Part shown: piece by piece, positions 9,201 through 17,600 of the stretch | Layout of the letters: each line of letters begins with the position of its first letter | Numbering within the stretch: position 1 is the stretch's first letter | Source of the DNA: Cohnella caldifontis | Lineage (GTDB): Bacteria > Bacillota > Bacilli > Paenibacillales > Paenibacillaceae | Assembly (NCBI RefSeq): GCF_029360585.1 | Contig: NZ_JAQZSJ010000001.1 | Coordinates: forward strand, 124,001 to 188,000 | Direction of reading: 5' to 3' | DNA: 64,000 bases | Notes under the pieces: generated by a model | What the model saw: only the letters and a program-made list of their open reading frames with translations | What the model was told of the DNA's origin: nothing | Databases searched by the model: none | Position numbers and translations under genes: made by a program

Positions 9201-9899
9201 CGCTTCCAACGCTTGGCGAATGCCGTCCCGGAACGACTCGAACGCCACCTCCGATTCCCGGTGCTTGTCGATCTGGTTCACGATGACGTAAGCCGGCTTG
9301 CCCCAGTCGGCGAGCTGCCGCAAAAACCGGAAGTTCACGTCGGACAACACGTGGTTGTAATCGGTCACGTAAAACACGACGTCCGCCAGATGCAGCGCCG
9401 ATTCCGTCGCCGCCCGATGCGCCGAATCCGTGGAATCGACGCCCGGCGTGTCCACGATCGCCAAGGTTCCGCCCAGCAAGGGTACGGGGTACGTCACCTC
9501 GAGCGAAGCGACGCCTTCCCCGTCCACGGCGAAGCCGTGCAGCTCCGCGATCGGGATTTCCTTCTCGGGAAGCACCGTGCCGTCCCCGGAGCGAAAGCTC
9601 ATGCGCGCGGACGGCGCCCCGTCCGCGATCGTCACGACGTTGGCGCTCGTCGGGATCGGAGAGGACGGCAGCAGGTTCGCGCCGCAGAGCGCGTTCACCA
9701 GCGTGGATTTGCCGGCCGAGAAATGTCCGCAGAACGCCAGCGTGAGCAGGCCGCGCTCCAGCTTGGCAGCCAGTTCGCGGTATTTGGCCCCTTGTTCCCC
9801 GTCTCCCTCGGCGGTGACGAATTCCGCCATGCGTTCGAGCGATCGCCGCAGGCTCTCCGTGCCTATAGGGGACAATGGGGCAGCATCGAGTCGATTCAA
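6219..9899 (-). CDS. dynA: dynamin family protein with two GTPase domains (DynA type)
   Basis: The TTG at 9899 is chosen: AAGGAG lies 8 bases upstream and the codon overlaps the nth stop as TTGA. The 1226-residue product has two complete dynamin-type GTPase modules in tandem. The first P-loop is GHFSAGKST (residues 58-66) with DTPGVDS as switch II and NQID as the guanine motif; the second is GAFSAGKSS near residue 640 with DTPGADS. Each is followed by long helical stalk sequence. This is the architecture and approximate length of B. subtilis DynA (YpbR), a membrane-tethering dynamin involved in membrane repair and phage tolerance. Membrane binding is inferred from the family. The low similarity between the two halves is normal for this group. 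Confidence 0.9.
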   Translation of the reverse strand: MNRLDAAPLSPIGTESLRRSLERMAEFVTAEGDGEQGAKYRELAAKLERGLLTLAFCGHFSAGKSTLVNALCGANLLPSSPIPTSANVVTIADGAPSARMSFRSGDGTVLPEKEIPIAELHGFAVDGEGVASLEVTYPVPLLGGTLAIVDTPGVDSTDSAHRAATESALHLADVVFYVTDYNHVLSDVNFRFLRQLADWGKPAYVIVNQIDKHRESEVAFESFRDGIRQALEAWKIRPAGLLFLSLRVPGHPLSQWGELLTLIERLKPLRGELMRRSAARSAVYLAELFRESLRENHREERERLHGEIGDAEEGAYARLAETRRRLEEELRQVRGAGNAHKDAVRTELDRLLENANLTPAETRDKAGAVLESLQPGFKVGWFGGAAKTEAERESRLSLLTDDLNRQISANLNGHVRELLRREAREAGWEGEDMEAALEAAFEPATPGWLRERVKPGMGADGQAVLNFAADVSAEIKSRYRRAAMGFMDRILALRQPELDREAERLTSELADLQRRETAAAAHSELERSEEEVKERLLALLPERASEPEPRLPQPAQTAASAGVFELADVDELADDRETPEEAAADFGSAELSLGAPAEAVSLLEQAAALLRPIPALAKTADGLTAKAERFRSRRFTIALFGAFSAGKSSFANALIGQPALPVSPNPTTAAINRIVAPTPEHPAGTAYITMKSGEAMMEDIRHSLRRLGVPQAEIDGAGTAEALLGLAVRMNGDDVHPRGKPHLAFLRAASEGWSRYGGLLGTRFPETGEGYRQYAADEQASCFVAEIDLSVDSPLTRGGAVLVDTPGADSINARHTGVAFEYIKNSDAVLFVTYYNHAFTEADRQFLNQLGSVKDVFELDKMFFLINAADLASSEDELAAVREHVAKQLLKHGIRNPRLFAVSSLRGLDAKLAGNARQWESSGLAAFEQAFHSFARTELGGLAAASARKEIERAGRQLDGWLQAATADADARKAEADRWMALAETWRENGRRDAPGAAVQPLLQEAAEQLYHLRQRAYYRFGEHFQTAFHPSVLQDDGRDLKKLLVACWEDLKRGLGEDLAQELRSAGLRLEGTLERSVGEVLNAAAAELAKEGFALEPSARPALELPIGEPYRDGPLPDAKRLWQAFKSPKHFFENEGKNALRDWAAELLFQTADEWLSSVRETWNARLAETYRRTLRDAYAELSGELAEYASSLGASMTDPAQTARLQEIRGQWEQWVRGIGNG

Positions 9900-10585
9900 G
9901 GCGTTGCGCTCCTTTTCGTTCGTTTCGCGGTCGTTTTCCGAAGCGTCGATTTCATCCGGGCTTTGCCTTCCTTGCACGTGTCCAGGAACGGGCAAACCTC
10001 GCACTTCGGATTCTGGGCCTTGCAATGATACCGGCCGAAAAAAATAAGCCGATGGTGGGTGATCGTCCACTCGTCCCGGGGAACGAGCTTCATCAGTTTT
10101 TTCTCGACTTCCAGCACCGAATCGTCCGGCTTCGCGGCGCCCAGCCGCTTGGACACCCGCTCCACGTGCGTGTCGACGGCGATGGCCGGCACCCCGAAGG
10201 CGTTGGACACGACCACGTTGGCCGTTTTGCGTCCGACCCCCGGCAGCTCCGTAAGCGCCTCGTGCTCGCGCGGCACTTCCCCGCCGTATTTGTCGATCAA
10301 GATTCGGCACAGCTTCTGGATATTCGCCGCTTTGTTGCGGAACAAGCCGATGCGCCGGATGTCGTTCTCCAGCTCCTCGAGCGGCACGTTCAAATAATCT
10401 TGCGGCGTTCTATATTTCTCGAACAGCGTCGCCGTCACTTTGTTGACCGTCTCGTCCGTGCATTGGGCCGACAGCAGCACCGCGATCACCAGTTCGAACG
10501 GATTGCGGTGGTTCAGCTCGCAGCGGGCGTCCGGGAACATCCCGGCCAACGTGTCCAGCGTGCGTCTCATCGCTTGTGCGTTCAT
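9896..10585 (-). CDS. nth: endonuclease III
   Basis: The start at ATG 10585 gives a 229-residue protein with a GGGAGA site upstream; the open frame extends 51 codons further but runs through the preceding terminator. It is a base-excision-repair DNA glycosylase/AP lyase. The helix-hairpin-helix LPGVGRKTANVV, the catalytic Lys in LSAQCTDETVNKV and the Asp in AVDTHVERVS are visible. The C-terminal cluster C-x6-C-x2-C-x5-C (CKAQNPKCEVCPFLDTC) binds [4Fe-4S]. In B. subtilis nth follows asnS-dnaD; here it is about 23 kb from those genes and coupled to the dynamin gene. Confidence 0.95.
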   Translation of the reverse strand: MNAQAMRRTLDTLAGMFPDARCELNHRNPFELVIAVLLSAQCTDETVNKVTATLFEKYRTPQDYLNVPLEELENDIRRIGLFRNKAANIQKLCRILIDKYGGEVPREHEALTELPGVGRKTANVVVSNAFGVPAIAVDTHVERVSKRLGAAKPDDSVLEVEKKLMKLVPRDEWTITHHRLIFFGRYHCKAQNPKCEVCPFLDTCKEGKARMKSTLRKTTAKRTKRSATP

Positions 10586-10667
10586 GCGTCCGTATCTCCC
10601 GTCGTCGAAATTCCTCCCAAGTGTATCGAATCTTGCGGATTCCGGCAATATCCGAATCCAACGAAAA

Positions 10668-10689
10668 CAGGCCGCCCCGGGGCGGCCTG
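10668..10689 (-). terminator. terminator after the SLH protein gene
   Basis: CAGGCCGCCCCGGGGCGGCC plus TG is a perfect 22-base palindrome; on the minus strand it is followed by TTTTCGTTGG. It separates the SLH gene from nth. Confidence 0.85.
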
Positions 10690-10704
10690 TCTCGGAATTC
10701 CGGC

Positions 10705-13401
10705 TTATTTTTCGATTTCCATGACTTGATTCTTCCATACGTAAATCGTGATTTTGTCCCCGTTCGCCAGCTGGGTGATGGCAAGCGGCGTCGTTCCTTG
10801 GTGGATGTAGGTCGACGTGCTGAAATTGTACACGTTGTTCTCGTTCACGTTGGTCACTTTGACTTTGAACGTGGAGCCGGTAGATTGCCAGAATTCCCGC
10901 TGCAGGCCGGGGATCACTTCGATGATCGTCTTGTCGCTCTCGTCCTTGCGGATTTCCACCCGATCGTTCGGCTGAAGGACCGACAAGGACGTGTTGGAGG
11001 TCGAGTTTTTCAGGATGAGCGGCGAAGCCTCGATCGTCCGGGTCACCGTCGATCCGTTCGGCAGCAGCAGGTCAACCGTGGAAGCGGCCGCGTTGACGGC
11101 GACGACTTTGCCGTATACCGTCGGCACGACCTTCAGCTTCGTCAGCGTCGATTTCCCGCTCAGGGTGACGTTAACCGTGTTGCCTGCGACCAAACGGGAC
11201 AGCGTGATGGCCGAGCCGTTCTCGTCGAGCAGCGTCGCGTTCATCGGAACCGAGACGGATTCGCTCGTCGTGGCGTCCGGCTTCTGAAGCTGCAGTTTGT
11301 TGCCGAACACGTCGACGGAAACGATCTGGTACTGCGCGGACTTCTGCACCATGATCGAATAAACCTGGTCCTGGTTGTCGTTGAGCATCACGGATACTTG
11401 GTCTCCGGGTTTGATGTCGGCGAACGAAGCCGTGCTCACCCCGTAGATCTCGACATACGGGTACGTATAAGGTACCGTTACGACGTTGGTTGCGTCCAGA
11501 CGCAGCGTCAATTGCTTCGAGGTCAAGTTGTTCTCCAGCACGGTGCCGTCGTACTTCGCGTTGAAGAAAATCGTGATCGCCTTGTCGCCGCTGTAGGAAA
11601 CCGTGATTTTTTTCCCGGTCGTCAGCTTGGCGAGGGCTTGCGAAGCGTCGATGGCGAACCCGTTCTGATCGTACTTGACGCTGGTGTCCAAAATGAAATT
11701 ATGCGGCGTGCCGGAGGCGTCTTTCAGCGTTAATTGCTTGATGTCCGCCAAATAGCCGACGACCGTCGCGCCGGTCAAATATTGGACGCTTCGATTGGTG
11801 ACCGTGATTTGCGTCACTTTGTCGTTGGAATCCAGCGTCAGCGCGATATTGTCGTCCTTCTGGAGGTCGTCGATCCCCGGACTCGCCATGCCTTGGATGA
11901 CGACCTTCACGGTGTCCGCCAGAAACTTCGCTTTCAATTCCCCGTTTTCCGTGAACTGGATCGTCCTGCTCGTCTTGCTTACGTCGAACAACGTCCCGCT
12001 CGCCGATGTCGTCAGCGGCTTGTCGATCGCGACGCCGGTCACGACGCCCGCTTTGATTTCGTACGAAATCGAATTGCCCGCTTTCAGGGCGTCGGATTTT
12101 ACCGGGATGCCGCCAAGCGTAAACGCGGCTTGCGGAGAGACGGACCAAGTCTCCGTCGATCCCGTCGACGGGTCGGATACCTGGAGCTCGCCGGTCGAGG
12201 CGTTCCAGGAAACGACGTTGCCTTTGCCGGTTTTGTTCACCAACGCTTGTTTGACGGCGACGGCGATGATTTTCGGCTGCGAGCGGATCGTGTCCACCGT
12301 CAGCGTGATCGGCGCGTTCGCCGGAATGTCGGCCAGCTTGATCGTATTGCCTTGTGCATCGGTAACGGCCGGTTCGGACGCGGAATCGTAGAAGTATTCC
12401 GTAATGGCGTCCCCGACCGTCAAATAGACGGACGAGCGGGAAGAACTGTATTTGGTGAACGTGCCGTCCACGGTCTTGACGTAGGCGTTGTCGTCCGTCT
12501 GCTCGACGTACCCGATGGCGCCGTTCGAATCGTGGATCAGGATCGCTTTGCTGTACAGCTTGAGGGCGGACGCGTCGATCGGCTTGTCCGAATCGTAACG
12601 GGCGTACATCGTTTCGGGCGTCAGCGTGTAGACGTGGAGGCTGCCGTCGTCATGGAGCAAGGTCAATTGATTGTTTTTGACGGACATCAGCACGCCGGAC
12701 ACTTGACCCGAATAGGCGACGCTCACTTTGGATTCCGCTTTGCTGAACAAGGTGGCCATGGAGGCGCGGTTGATCGCCTGCTTCGGCTCGAAAGTGGTCG
12801 GGGTCACCCCGGCGACCAAACCTTCCTGAACCGCCGTCAACACATATGGCCGGTAGACGTCATCGATTTTGGCATTGTCCGAGAACGAAGTGCTTTTGCC
12901 GGCGTTGGCCTCGGCGGCCGCTTCCTTGCCGATCGCCCGCACCAGCAGGCGGGCCACCCATTCGCGGGAAGCTCCCGCTTTGCCCCAGGACTGTTTCTCG
13001 GAGTTGGCGAGGGCGTACTCTTCGTCGGTGAGCAGCAGTTTTCTCCGGAAAGCCTCCATCACGTAAGGTTTGGCATAATCGTCCACTTGGAAGGTGCTCG
13101 GGAACGCAATGGCGCTGGAGGTGTCGATTTCGTCGGCGAGACCCATGAATTTCAACGCCACGATCACGGCGTCTTCGCGCCGGATCGTATCGGAGGGGCG
13201 GAATTTGCCTTCGCTGCCCAGGATGATTCCCTGCAAAGCCAGCTTGGTTACGTGCTTCTCGGCCCAGTGTCCCGACTTGACGTCGCTGAACGGATTCGTC
13301 GCCGCCGAAGCCATGGGGATCGATCCCGCCGCCCCCGACCAGATCGTCGCCGTCAACGCGACGGCGGAAACCCATTGCTTGTAATGCGTCTTGCCTGCCA
13401 T
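10705..13401 (-). CDS. S-layer homology domain protein
   Basis: The 898-residue product begins with a signal peptide (positive start, hydrophobic core, cleavage near ASA-ATN at about residue 34). Three SLH motifs follow to about residue 235: NPFSDVKSGHWAEKHV, the YAKPYVMEAF region and the RPYVLTAVQEGLVAG region with NRASMATLF. SLH domains bind pyruvylated secondary cell-wall polymers, so the protein should sit on the cell surface. The remaining 650 residues are rich in beta-type repeats with Val, Thr and Asp, and I recognise no enzymatic motif. The function beyond wall attachment is unknown. The amidase gene lies directly upstream on the same strand, 58 bases away. Confidence 0.85.
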   Translation of the reverse strand: MAGKTHYKQWVSAVALTATIWSGAAGSIPMASAATNPFSDVKSGHWAEKHVTKLALQGIILGSEGKFRPSDTIRREDAVIVALKFMGLADEIDTSSAIAFPSTFQVDDYAKPYVMEAFRRKLLLTDEEYALANSEKQSWGKAGASREWVARLLVRAIGKEAAAEANAGKSTSFSDNAKIDDVYRPYVLTAVQEGLVAGVTPTTFEPKQAINRASMATLFSKAESKVSVAYSGQVSGVLMSVKNNQLTLLHDDGSLHVYTLTPETMYARYDSDKPIDASALKLYSKAILIHDSNGAIGYVEQTDDNAYVKTVDGTFTKYSSSRSSVYLTVGDAITEYFYDSASEPAVTDAQGNTIKLADIPANAPITLTVDTIRSQPKIIAVAVKQALVNKTGKGNVVSWNASTGELQVSDPSTGSTETWSVSPQAAFTLGGIPVKSDALKAGNSISYEIKAGVVTGVAIDKPLTTSASGTLFDVSKTSRTIQFTENGELKAKFLADTVKVVIQGMASPGIDDLQKDDNIALTLDSNDKVTQITVTNRSVQYLTGATVVGYLADIKQLTLKDASGTPHNFILDTSVKYDQNGFAIDASQALAKLTTGKKITVSYSGDKAITIFFNAKYDGTVLENNLTSKQLTLRLDATNVVTVPYTYPYVEIYGVSTASFADIKPGDQVSVMLNDNQDQVYSIMVQKSAQYQIVSVDVFGNKLQLQKPDATTSESVSVPMNATLLDENGSAITLSRLVAGNTVNVTLSGKSTLTKLKVVPTVYGKVVAVNAAASTVDLLLPNGSTVTRTIEASPLILKNSTSNTSLSVLQPNDRVEIRKDESDKTIIEVIPGLQREFWQSTGSTFKVKVTNVNENNVYNFSTSTYIHQGTTPLAITQLANGDKITIYVWKNQVMEIEK

Positions 13402-13459
13402 AAGCTTCCCCTTTCCCCGGATACAGACATGCCGGCCCCTGGGAGAGGGCCGGTATGCT

Positions 13460-15250
13460 TTAGGATAGATTGAAATATTGCTTGATGGACGCCGCGATGG
13501 CGGCCGCTACGCGATCTTGGAACGCAGCCGAGTACAACTGCTTCTCGTTCCCCGTATGGGTCAAATAGCCGACCTCCAGCAAAACCGCGGGCATCGTGGT
13601 CGCCCTCGTCACTTTGTAATTCGCCGTGCGCACCCCGTTATCCTTGAAGCCGGTCGCGGCTACGGCGTTTTTGTGCAGCAGCTTCGCGAAGGCGAGGCTG
13701 TCGGCGCGGGTGTAGTACGTTTCCGTACCGTTCGTCGACGCCGTGAAGCTGTTGCCGTGAACGGAGAGGAACAAGTCCGCCTTCAAGTTATTGGCGAGGT
13801 TCACCCGATCGTCCAGCGTGGGGTACGTGTCGGCATCCCTCGTTAGCACCAAATTGATTTTGGGCTCGTTCGACAAGATCGCCTGTACTTTCTTCACCAC
13901 GGCCAGCGTAAAATCCTTCTCCCATTTGCCGGTGATGCTGCGGGCGCCCGGGTCGCTGCCTCCGTGTCCGGCGTCCAATACGACCGTATACCCCGATTTG
14001 GCGGGGGCGGGCGTCTCTGCCTCAGGCTTCTTCAACCGGATGAAAATATGGTTCGGCGAAGTCTTCGTGTCGACTTCGTAGCCCCATGGCTGATTGAGGT
14101 CCAAGACGATCCGCACGGTTTTCGGACTGTCCGTGAATAGGGAGTAGCGGATTTTGTCCAGCGCCTCGTGCCCCACGCCCGTGAGCTCCGGCACCGTGCC
14201 GGGAGCGGGCCGCCCTGCGTTGACGGTCATGAAGCCGGGCGTGATTCCGTTCGAGAATCCGGCGGCGAAATCGTCCGCGAAATCCGCGTTCGGAAGATCG
14301 ATCACGATCCGGTCCGGTCCGGTGAGCACGTTCGTCACGGGAGCGATGGAGCCGTCGTATGTAACCGTGACCAGGTTCGGCTCGTACAGGAACTGATGGA
14401 TGGGTGCCGTTGCCGCGTTCGGATCGGCCGTCCCGCTGCCGGGATTGCCCGGCGTGTCCGTCGTGCCCGATCCGTTCGCTCCGGCGGCGTTCCCTGTTCC
14501 GCCTGCCGCGTCGTCGCCTTCTCCCGGCTCGACGACGCCGATTAATCCGCCGTCCGAGGGATTCGAACCCGTTTGGGTTCCGCTTCCGGACGAAGCGCCT
14601 GAGCCGCTGCCGGTTGCCGGAGTCGATCCGGCATCCGATTGGCCGTTCCCGGCGTTCGCCCCGCTGCCGGATGTCGAACCGGTTGCGCTGCCGCTTCCCG
14701 AATCCGCGCCTTTATCGGTACCCGTTCCGCCGCCGGTACCGTTTCCGGCGTTATCTGCCGTTTGGCCGCCTGTCTGGCTGCCGTCCGCAGGCTTGGTCTC
14801 GGCGTCCGTGAACAGAAACGCCGACTTGGAACCGTTGTCCCACAAAATCTGGAGGCCGAACGTCTCTCCGACGAAACGGATCGGGATGAGCGTCGTTTCC
14901 GATTGCAGCACGGGCGGTTCGGTCATCTGGACCGTTTTGCCGTTCACCTTCGCTTTCGGATCGTTCAGCGTCATCAAGATCTCCGTCGAGCCTTCCTTCA
15001 CCGACACCTGCTTCTTCTTGCCGTCCCATCCTACCTTGTAACCCAGATTTTCCGCCACCGTCCGGATCGGCACGAGGACCGATGCATGAACCAGAGCGGG
15101 CGGAACTTCGGAAGCGAGTTCCTTCCCGTTCAAGTACAGCTTCGGTTGTACCGGCGTCGGCGCGGTTTTCTGGGCTGCCGCGCTTGTCCATCCGACTCCC
15201 GCGAACAGCATGAGGGCAGTGACGAACAACAAGGAAATCCACTTCTTCAT
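13460..15250 (-). CDS. N-acetylmuramoyl-L-alanine amidase with stalk, linker and AMIN domains
   Basis: The 596-residue protein starts with a signal peptide (to about residue 26). A copper-amine-oxidase N-terminal-like stalk domain (37-150, with LYLNGKEL, PIRTVAENLGYKVGWD, PIRFVGETFG) follows, then a Gly/Ser/Thr/Asn-rich linker of about 130 residues and an AMIN domain (about 285-400). The C-terminus is an Amidase_3 zinc domain. Zinc and catalytic residues are seen in LDAGHGGSDPGA, in a downstream Glu (KWEKDF), in FLSVHGNS and in LLEVGYLTH. It cleaves the lactyl-peptide bond of peptidoglycan. The low-complexity linker is an ordinary spacer for wall enzymes. Confidence 0.9.
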   Translation of the reverse strand: MKKWISLLFVTALMLFAGVGWTSAAAQKTAPTPVQPKLYLNGKELASEVPPALVHASVLVPIRTVAENLGYKVGWDGKKKQVSVKEGSTEILMTLNDPKAKVNGKTVQMTEPPVLQSETTLIPIRFVGETFGLQILWDNGSKSAFLFTDAETKPADGSQTGGQTADNAGNGTGGGTGTDKGADSGSGSATGSTSGSGANAGNGQSDAGSTPATGSGSGASSGSGTQTGSNPSDGGLIGVVEPGEGDDAAGGTGNAAGANGSGTTDTPGNPGSGTADPNAATAPIHQFLYEPNLVTVTYDGSIAPVTNVLTGPDRIVIDLPNADFADDFAAGFSNGITPGFMTVNAGRPAPGTVPELTGVGHEALDKIRYSLFTDSPKTVRIVLDLNQPWGYEVDTKTSPNHIFIRLKKPEAETPAPAKSGYTVVLDAGHGGSDPGARSITGKWEKDFTLAVVKKVQAILSNEPKINLVLTRDADTYPTLDDRVNLANNLKADLFLSVHGNSFTASTNGTETYYTRADSLAFAKLLHKNAVAATGFKDNGVRTANYKVTRATTMPAVLLEVGYLTHTGNEKQLYSAAFQDRVAAAIAASIKQYFNLS

Positions 15251-15369
15251 GCTTCACCTCGGTGCTGAAAATCGGTTGCGGGCCGTACCGGGGAGCGGCG
15301 GACTCCCCGGCTTGTCCACGTGATTTTAGACGCCTAGGAAGCGCAAAAGTTGCGAAAAAGCGGAAAAAA

Positions 15370-15413
15370 GGGCCTTTCGACCCGAATTTTGGCGATTCGG
15401 CGTCGGAAGGCCC
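15370..15413 (-). terminator. terminator after leuD
   Basis: On the minus strand GGGCCTTCCGAC pairs with GTCGAAAGGCCC and is followed by TTTTTTCCGC. It ends the leuCD transcript 22 bases past the leuD stop. Confidence 0.85.
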
Positions 15414-15435
15414 TTCGGCGGTTGACGGAAGCGGA

Positions 15436-16035
15436 TTAATACCCTGCGGCAGCCCGCTTGGCTTCGTAAGCGGCGATCGCGTCTTCGTGCTTGAGCGTCA
15501 GGCCGATGTCGTCCAAACCTTGGAGCAGGAACTGGCGGCGATGTTCGTCAAGGTCGAAGGAGATCGACAGGCCGAGTTTGTCGGTGACCGTTTTGTTTTC
15601 CAGGTCGACCGTCAGCTCGTAGCCTTCGTTCGCTTCGGTGCGGCGGAACAGATCGTCCACTTGCTCCTCGCTCAGCTTGATCGGCAGAATGCCGTTTTTG
15701 AAGCAGTTGTTATAGAAAATGTCGGCGAACGACGGCGCGATGACGCAGCGGAAGCCGTAGTCGAGAATGGCCCACGGCGCGTGCTCGCGGGAGGAGCCGC
15801 ATCCGAAGTTGGCGCGGGAGATCAGCACGGACGCGCCTTGGTAGCGTTGCTGGTTCAGGCTGAACTCCGGGATTTCGTTCCCCTTCTCGTCCCAGCGCCA
15901 TTCGTAGAACAGGAATTGGCCGAAGCCGCTCCGCTCGATGCGTTTCAGGAATTGTTTCGGGATGATGGCGTCGGTGTCCACGTTGACCCGGTCGACCGGC
16001 GCGACGAGACCCGTCAATTTCACAAATGGTTGCAT
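15436..16035 (-). CDS. leuD: 3-isopropylmalate dehydratase small subunit
   Basis: The 199-residue protein is the swivelling subunit of isopropylmalate isomerase in leucine biosynthesis. The family stretches [26 protein letters not shown] and [10 protein letters not shown] are present and the length is typical. It lies 19 bases after leuC on the same strand and carries its own ribosome binding site (AAGGAGGACACG). It works as a LeuCD heterodimer in the cytoplasm. Confidence 0.97.
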   Translation of the reverse strand: MQPFVKLTGLVAPVDRVNVDTDAIIPKQFLKRIERSGFGQFLFYEWRWDEKGNEIPEFSLNQQRYQGASVLISRANFGCGSSREHAPWAILDYGFRCVIAPSFADIFYNNCFKNGILPIKLSEEQVDDLFRRTEANEGYELTVDLENKTVTDKLGLSISFDLDEHRRQFLLQGLDDIGLTLKHEDAIAAYEAKRAAAGY

Positions 16036-16054
16036 GTTCGTGTCCTCCTTCGCT

Positions 16055-17476
16055 TTAAGCCGTTACTTCGGACTTGAATTCCCAATGGCGCACGTCGACG
16101 AACTTGCCCGCGATCGCGGCGGCTGCCGCCATCTCCGGCGAGACGAGGTGCGTGCGGCCTCCGCGGCCTTGGCGTCCTTCGAAGTTGCGGTTGGACGTCG
16201 AAGCGCAGCGCTGGCCCGGCTGAAGCACGTCGGGGTTCATCGCGAGGCACATGCTGCAGCCCGCGTCGCGCCATTCGAATCCGGCTTCGACGAAAATTTT
16301 GTCGAGCCCTTCCTTCTCGGCTTGCAGCTTCACGCGTCCGGAACCCGGCACGACGATGGCGGTGACGTTCGGGTTCACTTTGTAGCCCTTCGCGACGGAC
16401 GCCGCCGCGCGCAGGTCTTCGATCCGGCCGTTCGTGCAGGAGCCGATGAAGACGTAGTCGATCGGGATTTCCGTCATCGGCGTGCCCGGCTTGAGGCCCA
16501 TGTATTCCAGGGCGGCCGCGGCCGCTTTGCGCTCGTTCTCCGTCGGCAGCCGTTCCGGCACGGGAACGGAACCCGTGATGTCGGTGCCCATGCCCGGGCT
16601 CGTTCCCCAGGTCACTTGCGGCACGAGCGTATCGACGTCGAACTCGACGACTTTGTCGAATGCGGCGCCCTCATCGGTGCGCAGCGCTTTCCAGCGCTCG
16701 ACGGCGCGGTCGAACTCGGCGCCTTGCGGCGCGTATTCGCGTCCGCGGAGATAGTTGAACGTCGTCTCGTCCGGAGCGATCATGCCGGCGCGCGCGCCCG
16801 CCTCGATCGACATGTTGCAGACGGTCATGCGCTCTTCCATCGAGAGGCTGCGGATCGCTTCGCCCGTATATTCGACGACGTAGCCTGTCGCGAAGTCGGT
16901 GCCGTATTTGGCGATCAGGCCGAGGATCAAGTCTTTCGCCGTGATGCCGGCCGGGCGTTTGCCGACGAAGCGCACTTCCATCGTCTTCGGCTTGGCTTGC
17001 TGCAGGCATTGGGTAGCCAGCACGTGCTCGACTTCGCTCGTGCCGATGCCGAAAGCCAGCGCGCCGAACGCGCCGTGCGTGGAGGTGTGGCTGTCGCCGC
17101 AGACGATCGTTTTGCCCGGATGGGTCAGGCCCAGCTCCGGTCCCATGACGTGCACGACGCCTTGGTCGATCGTGTTCAGGTCGTACAGCTTGACGCCGAA
17201 TTCCAACGCGTTCTTGGTCAGCGTGTCGACCTGCTGCTTGGAGATCGGATCGGCGATGTTGAAGCGGTCTTTCGTCGGCACGTTGTGGTCCATCGTCGCG
17301 AACGTCAGGTCCGGACGGCGGACTTTGCGGCCGCTCAAACGCAGGCCTTCGAACGCCTGCGGCGAGGTCACCTCGTGGACCAGGTGCAAGTCGATGTACA
17401 AAATGCTCGGCTTGCCCTCTTCCGCGACGATGACGTGGTTGTTCCAAATTTTCTCGAACATGGTCTGTTTACTCAT
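16055..17476 (-). CDS. leuC: 3-isopropylmalate dehydratase large subunit
   Basis: The product (473 residues from the ATG at 17476, with CGGGGTG 9 bases upstream; an in-frame GTG at 17485 overlaps that site) is the aconitase-type subunit of isopropylmalate isomerase. The [4Fe-4S] ligands are in GSCTNGR and in the C-x2-C of [25 protein letters not shown] and [12 protein letters not shown] are diagnostic. It pairs with leuD just downstream. leuA and leuB are not in the window. A LysR gene is transcribed divergently and may control it. Confidence 0.97.
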   Translation of the reverse strand: MSKQTMFEKIWNNHVIVAEEGKPSILYIDLHLVHEVTSPQAFEGLRLSGRKVRRPDLTFATMDHNVPTKDRFNIADPISKQQVDTLTKNALEFGVKLYDLNTIDQGVVHVMGPELGLTHPGKTIVCGDSHTSTHGAFGALAFGIGTSEVEHVLATQCLQQAKPKTMEVRFVGKRPAGITAKDLILGLIAKYGTDFATGYVVEYTGEAIRSLSMEERMTVCNMSIEAGARAGMIAPDETTFNYLRGREYAPQGAEFDRAVERWKALRTDEGAAFDKVVEFDVDTLVPQVTWGTSPGMGTDITGSVPVPERLPTENERKAAAAALEYMGLKPGTPMTEIPIDYVFIGSCTNGRIEDLRAAASVAKGYKVNPNVTAIVVPGSGRVKLQAEKEGLDKIFVEAGFEWRDAGCSMCLAMNPDVLQPGQRCASTSNRNFEGRQGRGGRTHLVSPEMAAAAAIAGKFVDVRHWEFKSEVTA

Positions 17477-17517
17477 CGTTTTCACCCCGAATTTCGGTAT
17501 TCTCGTCGATTGATAAC

Positions 17518-17547
17518 ATCATAGCATTCCTTCCTTCATTGTTCCAA
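17518..17547 (-). promoter_or_regulatory. sigma-A-type promoter of leuCD
   Basis: On the minus strand TTGGAA (17547-17542) is separated by 18 bases from TATGAT (17523-17518), about 40 bases before the leuC start. Confidence 0.6.
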
Positions 17548-17559
17548 GATATAATATCT
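17547..17559. promoter_or_regulatory. palindrome between leuC and lysR, candidate LysR-type operator
   Basis: AGATATAATATCT is a 6-base inverted repeat around a single A. It adjoins the leuC -35 box and includes a TATAAT (17550-17555) that could be the lysR -10 box. Position and symmetry suit autoregulation by the divergent LysR protein, but no binding consensus is known to me. Confidence 0.35.
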
Positions 17560-17600
17560 ATAAGGGTAATAGTTCCAGACTATGAACGGGATGTGGAAAC

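Noticed and set aside
7104-10028. 974-codon open frame opposite the dynamin gene
   Set aside because: High GC makes long antisense frames common; composition is Arg/Gln-rich and it has no start site or homology, while the other strand carries intact GTPase motifs.
13415-13455. Hairpin CCGGCCC/GGGCCGG between the amidase and SLH genes
   Set aside because: The stem is good but no T-run follows on either strand, so I do not call a terminator.
11734-13473. 579-codon open frame opposite the SLH gene
   Set aside because: Same reason: antisense shadow of a well-supported gene.
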